From Eggerthella sp. YY7918 (GTDB lineage Bacteria; Actinomycetota; Coriobacteriia; Coriobacteriales; Eggerthellaceae), in the NCBI RefSeq assembly GCF_000270285.1, contig NC_015738.1:1302001-1366000 (forward strand): a DNA stretch of 64,000 bases, read 5' to 3'. Every line of letters begins with the position of its first letter. The first letter of the stretch is position 1. The notes under the pieces are model-generated. The model worked only from the letters and a program-made list of their open reading frames with translations, did no database searches and was not told the DNA's origin. The position numbers and the translations under genes are program-made. Shown here piece by piece: positions 35,137-45,322 of the stretch.

Positions 35137-37290
35137 GTGCTTGTTGGCATCATCGTTGCCGTTGCGACCGTGGTTGTGGCTCTTGCGGTTATCGGGATCG
35201 TCTTTTTCATCCGCAACCGCACCAAATCGTCGAACGTCAGCGTGAAGAAGGATGTTCAGTCCATCAGCTCGGTGGGTTCCTTTCAGTCGCTTGGTAACGC
35301 GGGAACGCATCCGACCTCATCGCGCTCTGGCAGCGCACAGCGCCCTGTTGTCAATCCGGCAGACAATTTGAAATCGCGCTTCATTGCTATGGGTGTGCTG
35401 GCTGCGGCCATCTTTGGCTCTCTGACGGCAAAGCTGTGGAGCATGCAGGTTCTTTCGGCTGAGGCCTACCAGCGCAAATCCGAGGAGAATCGTTTTGCAA
35501 CCTATGCCACGCCGGCCCCGCGCGGTTTGATTTACGATGCTACGGGAGTGGCGCTGGTGAAGAACCGCTCGTCGTTGACCGTGCTTGCCGATGCTGACGT
35601 GGCGGACGATCACGACGTCATACAGCGGCTGTCCACGGTGCTCGGCGTACCCTACAACGTCGTGCGGCAACGCATCCAAAATACCTCGGCCGGCGCGCAG
35701 AGCAAGCGCGTGGTGGCAAGCGACGTCCGCCTGCGCGATATAGCCTTTATCGCGGAACACTCCGATGCCTTTAAGGGCGTTACCGTGCAAACACGTACGG
35801 TGCGCGAGTATCCCTACGGAGCGCTTGCGGCGCATGTGTTGGGCTATACCGGTCCTGTTTCTGAAGAGGAGCTTGCTGCCGTACCCGAAGGGCGCGAGAT
35901 TGAACCGGGCGATGACGTGGGTAAAGTTGGTATCGAGGCCTACTACGACCGCGTGCTTTCGGGCGAACACGGGCAAAGCAAAGTGGTGGCTGATGCGAAC
36001 GGCAGGGTCGTGGAAGTGGTGAGCGAAACCCAGCCGACAAAGGGTTCCGACATCCATCTGACCATAAAGGCTCCCGTGCAATATGTTTGCGATCGCGAGC
36101 TTGCGGCGCTGGTGGCTCCCTCGGAGGGTATCATCGGTACCGGCAAGGGTGTGGGTGCGGCTGCTGTCGTTATGGATGTGCGCGATGGCGGCATTGTGGC
36201 GATGGGCAGTTATCCGACGTTTGCACCGGAGAAGTTCATCGGCGGTATATCGCAAGAAACCTGGGATCTCTATGATGCCGATGAAGCGTATCACCCCTTG
36301 CTCAATCGTGCCATTTCGGGATCGTTTCCCGCCGCCTCGACCTTCAAGGCGTTTACCGGTCTTGCGGCGCTGGCCTACGGCTTCGCTGATACGAAGCGCA
36401 CCTGGGACTGTACGGGTTCATGGGACGGCTGGAATACCGGCGCACCGCAACACTGTTGGCTTTTGAGCGGCCATGGCGATATCAATTTCCGCGACGGCAT
36501 CATTCAGTCCTGCGACACGGTGTTTTATGAAATTGCAAAGCAGTTTTGGGAAAACGGCGAAAGTCAGGGTGGAACGCTGAGCGACGTCGCCATGCAGGAC
36601 TACATCAAAAAGTATGGATTCGGCTCGACGACGGGTATCGACTTGGGGGATGAGACCGCCGGGCGTATCCCGACACCCGAATGGAAGGCGGAAAACTTTC
36701 GCAATCAGCCCGAACAGGCCCAGTGGCAGGGCGGTGACATGACGAACATGTCCATCGGTCAGGGCTATGTACTGGTGACGCCGCTGCAGATGGCGGTGGC
36801 CTATGGCGCTATCGCCACGGGTAAACTCATGAAACCTCACCTGCTTAAAGAGGTGCGCAACGAGGGCGAAACGCCGGTCGCCACCTTTGATCCGGTTGAA
36901 GTGTCGACGCCCGATGTGCCCCTTGAAAATCTCAACATCATGCGTGATGCCTTACATGGATTGGTAAATGAAGGCGTGGACGTGTCGCATTTATTTGCGA
37001 AGTATGGCATCGACGGTGCCTGCAAAACGGGTACGGCGGAGTATAGTGACGATGTGGATACCGCCTGGTTTGCCTGCTACGCTCCCTTTGACGACCCGAA
37101 GTACGTTGTGACCTGCGTGGTGGAACACGGCGGCGGCGGTGCGGCGGTTGCGGCACCGGTTGCGGTAGAGATGCTTGCCGCGGCGCTGTCTTGCGACGAT
37201 GGATCGCTGACCGAAGTGGGCCCAATTGCGGGTTCTACCGGAAAGTCCGACGTGCACGTGTCAGGCCCAACGGGAAGTCGTACCGACTAA
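35137..37290 (+). CDS. Penicillin-binding protein 2 (elongasome transpeptidase)
   Basis: This class B PBP is about 717 residues. The dimerisation domain follows a membrane segment, and the catalytic motifs are STFK (SxxK, about 400), SCD (SxN position, about 460) and KTGTAEY near 630. It cross-links new peptidoglycan with RodA. Oddly there are two hydrophobic segments near the N-terminus (about 1-25 and 82-103) separated by a hydrophilic serine-rich stretch; most PBP2 proteins have one. GTG 35137 is preferred because AGGGGGTG stands before it; GTG 35128 is an alternative. Confidence 0.9.
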   Translation: MLVGIIVAVATVVVALAVIGIVFFIRNRTKSSNVSVKKDVQSISSVGSFQSLGNAGTHPTSSRSGSAQRPVVNPADNLKSRFIAMGVLAAAIFGSLTAKLWSMQVLSAEAYQRKSEENRFATYATPAPRGLIYDATGVALVKNRSSLTVLADADVADDHDVIQRLSTVLGVPYNVVRQRIQNTSAGAQSKRVVASDVRLRDIAFIAEHSDAFKGVTVQTRTVREYPYGALAAHVLGYTGPVSEEELAAVPEGREIEPGDDVGKVGIEAYYDRVLSGEHGQSKVVADANGRVVEVVSETQPTKGSDIHLTIKAPVQYVCDRELAALVAPSEGIIGTGKGVGAAAVVMDVRDGGIVAMGSYPTFAPEKFIGGISQETWDLYDADEAYHPLLNRAISGSFPAASTFKAFTGLAALAYGFADTKRTWDCTGSWDGWNTGAPQHCWLLSGHGDINFRDGIIQSCDTVFYEIAKQFWENGESQGGTLSDVAMQDYIKKYGFGSTTGIDLGDETAGRIPTPEWKAENFRNQPEQAQWQGGDMTNMSIGQGYVLVTPLQMAVAYGAIATGKLMKPHLLKEVRNEGETPVATFDPVEVSTPDVPLENLNIMRDALHGLVNEGVDVSHLFAKYGIDGACKTGTAEYSDDVDTAWFACYAPFDDPKYVVTCVVEHGGGGAAVAAPVAVEMLAAALSCDDGSLTEVGPIAGSTGKSDVHVSGPTGSRTD

Positions 37291-37317
37291 CCCTCGACGA
37301 AGAGAAGGGAGGAAATA

Positions 37318-38520
37318 ATGCCACAGCTACCACAGATCAACTCGCTGAAAACGCCGGATCGCGCGGTTGAGAATGCCACGCGTACGCGCCGCTTTGCTTG
37401 GCTTAACCTGCCCTTTATGATTGTGGTTGCCCTTCTTGCCGCCTATGGTCTGCTTATTGTGTATTCGGCCGTGCGTGTCGACGAGGATTACAACTTTTCG
37501 CGTCAGCTCATGGGTGTGGCGGCCGGTTTCGTTGCTATGGCGGTTGTATGGCGGTTTGATTACCGGCGCTTGTCGGACTTTACCACCTTGTTTCTTATTA
37601 TCAACGTGGTGCTTATCCTTTCGCCACATATCCCCGGTTTGGGAACCGACGCGGGCATGGGTTCGCAATCTTGGATTAAACTGGGTGTGCAATTTCAGCC
37701 CGGCGAACTTGCAAAAGTGACCGTTATCTTGCTCGACGCAAGTGTGGTGGCCCGCTACGGCGGTCGGCTCGATGATGTACGCGAATACTTGAAGGCGTTG
37801 GGCATTATGCTCATACCTTTCGTGTGTATCATGACGCAGCCCGACCTCGGAACGGGTCTGGTGTATTTGTTTATTGCGGCCACCGCGCTTGTCGTGGGTG
37901 GTGCGCGGCCGAAATACTTGCTGATCACGCTTGTGGCAGGCATCTTGGCGGTGGCTGCGGTATTTGCGATCGACGAGGTGTTGGCTACCACGTTGCCGGA
38001 TGGCACGAAGGAATATAAGCTGCTCAAGAACTATCAGCGCAATCGCTTGCTTGTGTTTTTAGATCCCAATCTTGATCCGACGGGAGAGGGCTATAACCTC
38101 AAGCAGGCTATGATTGCCATCGGTTCAGGCGGCTTGTTTGGGCAAGGTTTGTTCCAAGGAACGCAGCACGCGCTCGGTCTTTTGCCCGAGGCGCCCACCG
38201 ACTTTATCTTCTGCGTTTTGGCAGAAGAACTCGGGTTTTTCGGTGTAATGGTGCTTCTTGGTTTGTACCTAGTCCTGGTTTTGCTATCCTTTCGCATTGC
38301 CGCGGCATCCAGCGATTTGTTCGGCATGGTTATTGTTATGTGTGTTGTGGGAATGTGGCTGTTTCAGATTCTTGAGAATATCGGCATGGATTGCGGGCTG
38401 ATGCCCATCACCGGTATTCCGCTGCCATTTGTAAGTTACGGGACATCGTCCACGATTGTGAACTTCACTGCGGTGGGACTGATCGGCTCGGTATGGACTC
38501 ACAACATAGCGAAACGTTAG
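37318..38520 (+). CDS. rodA: RodA/FtsW-family peptidoglycan glycosyltransferase
   Basis: This 400-residue SEDS protein has about ten membrane spans and the family signatures YSAVR, GAGSQSWIKLG-like (GMGSQSWIKLGVQFQPGELAK at about 117-137) and late GIPLPFVSYGTSS. It polymerises glycan strands for cell elongation. Position after PBP2 in the mre operon supports RodA over FtsW. GGGAGGAAATA precedes the ATG. Confidence 0.92.
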   Translation: MPQLPQINSLKTPDRAVENATRTRRFAWLNLPFMIVVALLAAYGLLIVYSAVRVDEDYNFSRQLMGVAAGFVAMAVVWRFDYRRLSDFTTLFLIINVVLILSPHIPGLGTDAGMGSQSWIKLGVQFQPGELAKVTVILLDASVVARYGGRLDDVREYLKALGIMLIPFVCIMTQPDLGTGLVYLFIAATALVVGGARPKYLLITLVAGILAVAAVFAIDEVLATTLPDGTKEYKLLKNYQRNRLLVFLDPNLDPTGEGYNLKQAMIAIGSGGLFGQGLFQGTQHALGLLPEAPTDFIFCVLAEELGFFGVMVLLGLYLVLVLLSFRIAAASSDLFGMVIVMCVVGMWLFQILENIGMDCGLMPITGIPLPFVSYGTSSTIVNFTAVGLIGSVWTHNIAKR

Positions 38521-38536
38521 GGAAGAAGAGGCGGTT

Positions 38537-39631
38537 ATGCAATTACCCGTTGACATCAAGGCGGTCATCGACGAGGCGCTCGACATCGACGAGGCTCGCC
38601 ATACCGCGCTTTCGGTGAGTGTATATCTGGATGAAACGGCGCCGAACGACGTGCTCGCCCATGTGCGTCAGGCGTTCGCAAGCGCGTCGCCTCATGCGCG
38701 CGTGTCGCTCACCTACTTGGACGGGCGCCCCTTTACCCCCTACGCCAACGATGACATGGCGGTTATCGTTGCTGGTCTGAATGAGAAGGTGGGCCAGTAC
38801 GCCGCCGACCTGCGAAGCGCCGGTGTTCCTGCTATGGTGGCAACGACGCTTCCCGAATTAGTCGGTGCCATCGCAAAGCAACAGGGTTATCCCATTCCTC
38901 AGGGCGATGTGGTGTCGCCGAAGATTCCTTCGGTACCTCAATTGCCGGCAGAAGGGGCCCATGCTGCTGCGCCTGCTCCGACAGAGCCGTATGCGCTTGA
39001 TGAGGCCACCGCAAGCTCGCTTGACGAGCGTATGGGCGGATGGGTTATTGCCGCATGCAACGACAAGCGTCTTGCGTTTGCTCTGGCGTTTCCCTTTGTG
39101 CGCAAGCCGCTGTCGCTTGAGGCGGTGAACGCGACGGCATTGCAGAATGCCGGCGTGGGTTTGCTTGTTATTATTCCCGGCGCCGATATGCCGGTTATGA
39201 CACTCAACCAGGCGAAAATGCTTCTTATGATAGCTGCCTCCTACGGCGAAGAGCTCAGCCTAGAGCGCGTGAAGGAGTTGGCCGCGCTGGTGGGCGGCGC
39301 CTTTGCATGCCGCGCTGTGGCGCGACAGCTGGTGGCGTTTGTGCCTGCCCTTGGTTGGGCTGTGAAAGCCGCTATCGGCTATACCGGCACGGTGGCGATG
39401 GGACGTGCGGCCATTGAATACTACGAGGGCAACGCGAGCTTCAGTCGGCTGACCGAAGCGGTGGCTGCCGCTCGTGACAAAGCGGTGCGTGCGGCGGCGA
39501 AGAAAGCTGCCGAAAAGGCGCAGGTTGGTGGTGCGCGAGCGGTAGAAAGCGTGCGTAGTCACGCGGCGCAGGCGGCAGGGGGCGTCAGAAACGCCGCATC
39601 GGCTCGTATTGCTGCGGTAAAAGCTCGCTAG
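38537..39631 (+). CDS. DUF697-like protein
   Basis: This 364-residue protein has an N-terminal half that is soluble and resembles a small GTPase-like or response domain without motifs I can name. A proline/alanine linker lies at about 130-155. A C-terminal region (LNQAKMLLMIAASYGEELSLERVKELAALVGG and VPALGWAVKAAIGYTGTVAMGRAA, about 220-300) matches DUF697. The tail is alanine/lysine/arginine rich, helical and basic. It lies 16 bases after rodA and may be part of the same transcript. Confidence 0.7.
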   Translation: MQLPVDIKAVIDEALDIDEARHTALSVSVYLDETAPNDVLAHVRQAFASASPHARVSLTYLDGRPFTPYANDDMAVIVAGLNEKVGQYAADLRSAGVPAMVATTLPELVGAIAKQQGYPIPQGDVVSPKIPSVPQLPAEGAHAAAPAPTEPYALDEATASSLDERMGGWVIAACNDKRLAFALAFPFVRKPLSLEAVNATALQNAGVGLLVIIPGADMPVMTLNQAKMLLMIAASYGEELSLERVKELAALVGGAFACRAVARQLVAFVPALGWAVKAAIGYTGTVAMGRAAIEYYEGNASFSRLTEAVAAARDKAVRAAAKKAAEKAQVGGARAVESVRSHAAQAAGGVRNAASARIAAVKAR

Positions 39632-39683
39632 TTTCTGCACGTCGCCTATTCGCCTGTATCCGTATTCCAAGAAGGGGGCTCCG

Positions 39684-41594
39684 ATGACGGATCTCTGGCC
39701 GCGCCTCGAACCGCTGCTCGCTGGTGCGGAGCGTCGTGCGCGTTATCTCAACCATGAGTACGGTTGCGTCTATAAGCGTGACGCAGATTTCCGTTTCTGC
39801 ATGGTGTATCCCGACACCTATGAGCTGGGGCAGGCGAATCAGGCGCTGCGCATCCTGGTCAATGCGGTCAATGCGGTCGAAGGCATGGTGGCCGAGCGGG
39901 CCTTTCTGCCAGCGCCTGCGTTCTGCGACACCCTGCGTGCAGAAGGGGTGCCGCTGTTTTCCATCGAGAGTTGCTCGCCGGTTGCAGAATTCGACGCTGT
40001 TGGAATCACGCTGCCGCACGAACTTGCGGCCACCAATGTGCTCGAGACGCTTGATTTGGCGGGCATTGCGCTTCATGCCGACGCCCGTGCTGAAACGGAT
40101 CCCCTTGTGCTGGCCGGCGGTCCGTGCGCCTTCAACCCCGAGCCCTATGCTCCCTTCTTCGATGCCTTCAGCATTGGCGAGGGCGAAGAGGCCCTTCCCG
40201 AAGGCCTTATGCTCATTCGTCGTCTGCGCAGTGAGGGAGCAACGCGCTCTGACATTCTTCGTGCGCTTGCGTACGAGCCGGGATGGTATGTGCCGTCGCT
40301 GTATCGTTGGCGCAGCGAGGACGAGGCGCAAAAGGCGGGTTCGTGGATTGAGCCGATAGAGGAGGGGCTTCCCGCACACATCGAGAAGCGTCTGTTCGAG
40401 GGTTTTGCAACCAGTTCGGGCTGGGAGCCGTGCGTGGTGCCGTTTACCGAGGTGGTGCACGACCGCTTAAACGTCGAGATTTTACGAGGCTGCGCCCGCG
40501 GGTGCCGTTTTTGCCAGGCGGGTATGATGTATCGTCCGGTGCGAGAACGCACGGCCGACAACGTGGTGGAATCGGTGGTGCAGGGGTTGGCCGAGACGGG
40601 CTATGACGAGGTGAGTCTGACTTCGCTGTCTTCCACCGACCATTCGCAGATTGCCGACATTCTCACGCGTCTCAATCGCGCACTTGACGGCAAGGGCGTG
40701 CGCGTGTCGGTGCCTTCGCAGCGTCTTGATGCCTTCGGGGTCGATATGGCGGGTCTGGTGGCCGGACAGAAGAAGGGCGGCCTGACGTTTGCACCCGAGG
40801 CGGGTACTCAGCGCCTGCGCGACGTCATTAACAAGAACGTGACCGAAGAGGATCTGTTCGGTGCGCTCGATGCCGCCTGTGCGGCTGGATGGCGGCGCTG
40901 CAAGCTGTACTTCATGATAGGGCTTCCCACGGAAACCGACGACGATATCAAGGGTATCGCATCGCTTGCTCAGCGCGCCTACGACCGCATGAAGGCGGCG
41001 ACGCCGCCCGAGCAGCGTGGGTCGTTGCGTATGAGCGTGTCGTGCGCTCTGTTTGTGCCGAAGGCACAGACGCCGTTTCAATGGGATGGCCAAATACCTC
41101 CCGAAGAGGCGCAGCGTCGTGTGAATCTGCTGCGCCATTCTGTGAAATACAAGGCGGTGGACGTACACTGGCATGATCCTGCCACAAGTTTTGTCGAGGC
41201 GGTCATGAGCCGTGCGGGTCGCGAGGCCGCTGCATGGGTTGAGGCCGCATGGCGGCGCGGTGCACGCTTTGATGCGTGGACGGAGTGTTTCCAGCCTGAG
41301 GCATGGCGTGAGGCGGCGCGTGAGGTGGGGCTTGACCCGGACGTGATCGCGCAGACTTCCTATTCGACGGATCGCGTGATGCCCTGGTCGCATATTTCTA
41401 CCGGCGTGTCGGGGCGCTTCCTCGCGCGCGAGCGCCGTAAGGCCCGCGAGGGCTGCACGACGCCCGACTGTACGTTCGATGCGTGTTCGGCCTGCGGCGC
41501 GTGCCCTTCGCTTGAAGCGGAAAACGAACTGGCCGCCCCCCGCATCGCACCCGCTCGCGCCGAAGGGGCACCGAGGGAGGTATCCCATGCCTGA
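39684..41594 (+). CDS. Radical SAM protein, TIGR03960-like
   Basis: This 636-residue protein has an N-terminal B12-binding-like region (about 30-190), then the radical SAM motif GCARGCRFC (CX3CX2C, about 272-280), an elongator-type continuation (VPSQRLDAFG) and a C-terminal cysteine-rich segment CTTPDCTFDACSACGACPS (about 592-610), perhaps an extra Fe-S site. The pairing with the next gene is a conserved arrangement (TIGR03960 with DUF2344). The exact reaction is not known to me. Confidence 0.88.
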   Translation: MTDLWPRLEPLLAGAERRARYLNHEYGCVYKRDADFRFCMVYPDTYELGQANQALRILVNAVNAVEGMVAERAFLPAPAFCDTLRAEGVPLFSIESCSPVAEFDAVGITLPHELAATNVLETLDLAGIALHADARAETDPLVLAGGPCAFNPEPYAPFFDAFSIGEGEEALPEGLMLIRRLRSEGATRSDILRALAYEPGWYVPSLYRWRSEDEAQKAGSWIEPIEEGLPAHIEKRLFEGFATSSGWEPCVVPFTEVVHDRLNVEILRGCARGCRFCQAGMMYRPVRERTADNVVESVVQGLAETGYDEVSLTSLSSTDHSQIADILTRLNRALDGKGVRVSVPSQRLDAFGVDMAGLVAGQKKGGLTFAPEAGTQRLRDVINKNVTEEDLFGALDAACAAGWRRCKLYFMIGLPTETDDDIKGIASLAQRAYDRMKAATPPEQRGSLRMSVSCALFVPKAQTPFQWDGQIPPEEAQRRVNLLRHSVKYKAVDVHWHDPATSFVEAVMSRAGREAAAWVEAAWRRGARFDAWTECFQPEAWREAAREVGLDPDVIAQTSYSTDRVMPWSHISTGVSGRFLARERRKAREGCTTPDCTFDACSACGACPSLEAENELAAPRIAPARAEGAPREVSHA

Positions 41595-42294
41595 GTCTCG
41601 CGTTTTTCGTCTACGCGCCACGTTCTGCAAACAGGGACGGCTGGCGTTGCTGTCGCATCTTGAAGTTGCTCGCGCCCTAGAACGGGCGGTACGCCGTGCG
41701 GGCTTGCCGTTTGCGATCAGCCAGGGCTTTTCTCCCCATATGAAAATATCGTTCGGCGCCGCTCTTCCCGTAGGGGTGGGGGGTACCTCCGAGCTTTTCG
41801 ATCTGTACCTTACACGCTACCTTTCTCCCGAACAGGTGCTTGAGGCGCTTCAGACGGCAAGTGTTCCCGATCTTATGGTGAAGTCCTGCGAATACATCGA
41901 CCCGCATGCGCAAGCGGCTTCGGCTGTGTTTCCTATAAGCACTTATCGTGCCCTTTTGTCGTGCGCCCCGGCGCAGCTTCCCGTACCTTCCGACATACGC
42001 GTTATTCGCAAGAAGAAGGAAAAGGTGCTGCACGTTTCCGACTTTCTTGTAGGCGAGATGGAGCTTGCCGGCGCCACCCTCACGTTTTCGCTCGAATCGA
42101 AGGCGACAGGCAGTTTGCGTCCCGATGTGTTGCTTGCGGCGTGCTGCGACCTTACGAATGCAGCCGATAGCGGGGAAGAGCCGCTGGCGTTTTTGGTGGA
42201 GAATGCCGATCCCACTCTTATTGATATGCAGGCCGGGAATGCGGATAAGCCGGTGCAGCCTCTTACCATCACCCGTATAGATCAGCACGCATAA
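41587..42294 (+). CDS. DUF2344 / radical SAM-associated protein (TIGR03936-like)
   Basis: This 235-residue protein begins at ATG 41587 after GAGGGAGGTATCCC and overlaps the end of the radical SAM gene by 8 bases. FKQGRLALLSHLE-like N-terminus (TFCKQGRLALLSHLEVARALERAVRRAG) and ISQGFSPHMKISFGAALPVG (about 46-65) are DUF2344 signatures. It is normally found fused to or next to the upstream radical SAM protein and acts with it, possibly in RNA-related modification. Confidence 0.85.
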   Translation: MPESRVFRLRATFCKQGRLALLSHLEVARALERAVRRAGLPFAISQGFSPHMKISFGAALPVGVGGTSELFDLYLTRYLSPEQVLEALQTASVPDLMVKSCEYIDPHAQAASAVFPISTYRALLSCAPAQLPVPSDIRVIRKKKEKVLHVSDFLVGEMELAGATLTFSLESKATGSLRPDVLLAACCDLTNAADSGEEPLAFLVENADPTLIDMQAGNADKPVQPLTITRIDQHA

Positions 42295-42300
42295 ATGAAA

Positions 42301-42320
42301 AAACCCGCCAAAGCGGGTTT
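42301..42320 (-). terminator. Terminator for tRNA-Asp (and possibly both strands)
   Basis: An 8-bp stem (AAACCCGC / GCGGGTTT) with a 4-base loop lies between the DUF2344 gene and the tRNA. Read on the minus strand it ends in a run of six T, fitting termination of the tRNA transcript; on the plus strand it follows the DUF2344 stop. Confidence 0.8.
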
Positions 42321-42331
42321 CTGAAAACGAA

Positions 42332-42408
<77 letters not shown>

Positions 42409-42524
42409 GTTTCAGCAGCGAGGGATATTCTACCGGGAGTTGTCGTATCGCGCAATACCCGATTTTCAAAAACTTTACGACCGCGGTAAAGTCGGGCGTA
42501 TTTGAGTGCTTGCGGAGTACCATG

Positions 42525-42541
42525 CAGGTTATATGAACCTG
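42525..42541. promoter_or_regulatory. Candidate operator before the MarR gene
   Basis: CAGGTT and AACCTG form a perfect dyad with a 5-base spacer (ATATG), and GGTTATAT recurs right after it. It lies about 85 bases upstream of the MarR-type regulator gene, where such regulators usually bind to repress their own operon. Confidence 0.45.
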
Positions 42542-42626
42542 GTTATATTTCATTTTGTAATTATGTAAGAGTGATATAGTTTAGAACCTAAAATAAGTGA
42601 GCAGGTGTATGTTTGAAAGGATGCTA

Positions 42627-43169
42627 ATGAGTGATTCGTTCGCGCAAACGAAACGCGATCTTTACGAACTCATGCAACGTATGCGCCACAATCGTTTTTC
42701 GCCTGTGCCGCCTGCAGGGTTGACGCCCACCGAGGCGCGCACCATGGTTGCGATCGATGAAATTAGTCGTCATCACGAAGAGGTACGACCGGGTCATGTT
42801 GCTGCGTTTACCCATACCGCGCCGAGTGCGCTTTCGCAGACGTTCAAAGCGCTTGAGGAAAAGGGTTTTATCGAACGGCATCGTATCGGCGGCGATTACC
42901 GCGGTGTGACGGTGGGTTTGACCGCAGAAGGCGAGCGGTTGGCCGCCGAGGGCAGACGCCTGCACAGTAAGCACATGGACGAGATGATGGCGTATTTGGG
43001 CGAGGAAGACGTCAACCACATGGTGCGCATTTTGCACAAGATGATCGATTTTCGCGAGCAGGCGGCTGGTGTTTCCGACATTCCCGACTTTGCCACGTGT
43101 CCTCATTCAGACACCATCCCCAGCTCTTCCCAGGCGGATGAGCAGGAAGGTGGTGCACCGTGCGCATAA
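42627..43169 (+). CDS. MarR-family transcriptional regulator
   Basis: This 180-residue protein has a winged HTH at about 45-110 (TPTEARTMVAIDEI, PSALSQTFKALEEKGFIER, GVTVGLTAEGERLAAEG). ATG 42627 follows GAAAGGATGCTA. Upstream in-frame GTG and ATG codons are less well placed. It overlaps the first ABC transporter gene by ten bases, so it should control that exporter, derepressing it when a toxic compound binds. Confidence 0.88.
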   Translation: MSDSFAQTKRDLYELMQRMRHNRFSPVPPAGLTPTEARTMVAIDEISRHHEEVRPGHVAAFTHTAPSALSQTFKALEEKGFIERHRIGGDYRGVTVGLTAEGERLAAEGRRLHSKHMDEMMAYLGEEDVNHMVRILHKMIDFREQAAGVSDIPDFATCPHSDTIPSSSQADEQEGGAPCA

Positions 43170-45322
43170 TTCGCTATCTGAAACATTCCAAGGTTGCGGT
43201 GCTACTTATCGTGGTACTGCTTGTTGTCCAGGCATTCACCGACTTGGCGCTTCCCAACTACACCTCGCAAATTGTCGACGTGGGCATTCAGCAATCGGGT
43301 GTGGAGCACGCCGCCACCGATGAAATGACGGCGCAGACGCATGATGAAATAGCCATGATGTTGCCCGTGCAGGACGAGCAGACGTTCCGCGACGCGTACG
43401 ACGAGACGCCGGAGGGCACGTATAAGCTCAACGATCAGGGAAAAAAGGAGATTGACGAGCTTGATCGGATGGTGGCTATGCCGCTGGTGGCCATTCATTA
43501 TGCAAGCCAAATTCCCGACCTTGATCTTGACCAGGTGATGCAGGCCTATCAGGCCGACGCCATTACAAAGGATCAGATTCTCGACATGCTTGACGAAGCG
43601 AAGTCTCAGATGGGAGACATGGGCGACTCCATTGTCGAACAGCAGGCTATTGCAGCGGCGAAAGCAGAGTACGAGCAACTGGGGTACAACCTTTCCGATT
43701 TGCAGATGAATTACCTTATTCGCGTGGGTCTTATCATGCTCGGTCTTGCGGCGCTCGGTATGGTGGTTGCCGTACTGGTAGGCTTCATCGCCTCACGTAC
43801 TGCGGCAAAAGTGGGCGCTACGCTGCGCGCAAAACTGTTCCGCCGCGTTGTGTCGTTTTCCGATGCCGAGGTGCAAAGCTTTTCGGCCGCTTCGCTCATC
43901 ACGCGGGGCACCAATGACATTCAGCAGATTCAGATGGTCACCGTCATGCTGCTGCGCATGGTGTTGTATGCACCCATCCTCGCCATCGGCGGCATCATTA
44001 TGGTGTCGCGCACCAATTTGGCTATGAGCTGGATTATCGTGTTGGCTGTCGTCATCATCTTTGTACTCATTATGATTCTGATGCGGGTGGCTATGCCCAA
44101 GTTCAAGATCATGCAGAAACTTATCGACAAGGTAAACCTCGTGTCACGCGAAATTCTCACGGGTCTGCCGGTTATCCGCGCATTCGACCGACAGCCTTAC
44201 GAGGAAGCGCGTTTCGATGAGGCCAGTACGCGCCTCATGAAAACGCAGTTGTTCACCAACCGCGTTATGACGTTCATGATGCCGGTTATGATGCTGGTTA
44301 TGAACGGCGTCAGCGTGCTCATCGTATGGGTGGGCGGCAGCTACATCGATACGGGTACCATCCAGACGGGCGACCTTATCGCGTTTATCACGTATGCGAT
44401 GGTCATCATCATGAGCTTCCTCATGATCGGCATGATATCCATCATGTTGCCGCGCGCCGACGTGGCGGCGGGGCGTGTGAACGAGGTGCTCGATACCGTT
44501 CCGAGCATCCACGACCCCGAGCCTGCCGCTGCGCGCGATGCGGAACTGGAAAGCGTCGCAGGCGGTGCGACCATCGCGTTCAACGATGTGAGTTTCAAGT
44601 ACGGCGACTCGAAGGAATGCGTGCTGGAGCATCTGGACTTCGTGGCGGAACCCGGCCAGACGACGGCGCTCATCGGTTCGACCGGTTCGGGCAAATCGAC
44701 GGTCATCAAGCTTATCGAGCGGTTCTACGATGTTACAGAAGGCTCCATCACCCTCGACGGCGTGGATATTCGCGACGTGAGCCAGCAGGCGCTGCGAGCG
44801 CAGCTGGGCTACGTGCCGCAGAAGGCGTTTTTGTTCTCGGGTACCATCGAATCCAACGTTGCCTATGCGAACGAATCTATGCCGGTTGAACGCGTGCGCG
44901 AGGCTATCGATATTGCGCAGGCTTCCGAGTTCGTTGCATCCAAGGAGGAAGGCCTTGCCTTGCCGGTGTCGCAGGGCGGCACCAACGTCTCGGGCGGACA
45001 GCGTCAGCGCCTTGCCATCGCCCGTGCGCTTGCCACCGATGCGCGCGCCTACCTGTTTGACGATAGCTTCTCGGCGCTTGATTACAAAACCGACGCGGTA
45101 CTTCGTCAGGAACTGCATACGCGTCTGGGCGGCAAGACCGTCGTCATTGTGGCGCAGCGCATCTCCACCATTCTCCACGCCGATAAAATCATCGTGCTCG
45201 ATGACGGCCGTGTTGTGGGGCAGGGCACGCACGAGCAGCTGCTCGAAAGCTGCGAAGAGTACCGGGAAATTGCGATGTCCCAGCTTTCGGAAGCGGAGCT
45301 GAACGGGGGTGATGCGGCATGA
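43160..45322 (+). CDS. ABC exporter half (heterodimer partner 1)
   Basis: This 720-residue protein has six membrane spans with an unusually long outside loop of about 135 residues between spans 1 and 2 (about 40-175), then the ATPase domain. It has Walker A GSTGSGKST, signature NVSGGQRQRLA, and Walker B AYLFDDSFSALD, in which the catalytic glutamate is aspartate. Such a degenerate site is usual in one half of heterodimeric exporters. GTG at 43160 follows AGGAAGGTGGTGCACC. It pairs with the next gene. Confidence 0.9.
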   Translation: MRIIRYLKHSKVAVLLIVVLLVVQAFTDLALPNYTSQIVDVGIQQSGVEHAATDEMTAQTHDEIAMMLPVQDEQTFRDAYDETPEGTYKLNDQGKKEIDELDRMVAMPLVAIHYASQIPDLDLDQVMQAYQADAITKDQILDMLDEAKSQMGDMGDSIVEQQAIAAAKAEYEQLGYNLSDLQMNYLIRVGLIMLGLAALGMVVAVLVGFIASRTAAKVGATLRAKLFRRVVSFSDAEVQSFSAASLITRGTNDIQQIQMVTVMLLRMVLYAPILAIGGIIMVSRTNLAMSWIIVLAVVIIFVLIMILMRVAMPKFKIMQKLIDKVNLVSREILTGLPVIRAFDRQPYEEARFDEASTRLMKTQLFTNRVMTFMMPVMMLVMNGVSVLIVWVGGSYIDTGTIQTGDLIAFITYAMVIIMSFLMIGMISIMLPRADVAAGRVNEVLDTVPSIHDPEPAAARDAELESVAGGATIAFNDVSFKYGDSKECVLEHLDFVAEPGQTTALIGSTGSGKSTVIKLIERFYDVTEGSITLDGVDIRDVSQQALRAQLGYVPQKAFLFSGTIESNVAYANESMPVERVREAIDIAQASEFVASKEEGLALPVSQGGTNVSGGQRQRLAIARALATDARAYLFDDSFSALDYKTDAVLRQELHTRLGGKTVVIVAQRISTILHADKIIVLDDGRVVGQGTHEQLLESCEEYREIAMSQLSEAELNGGDAA

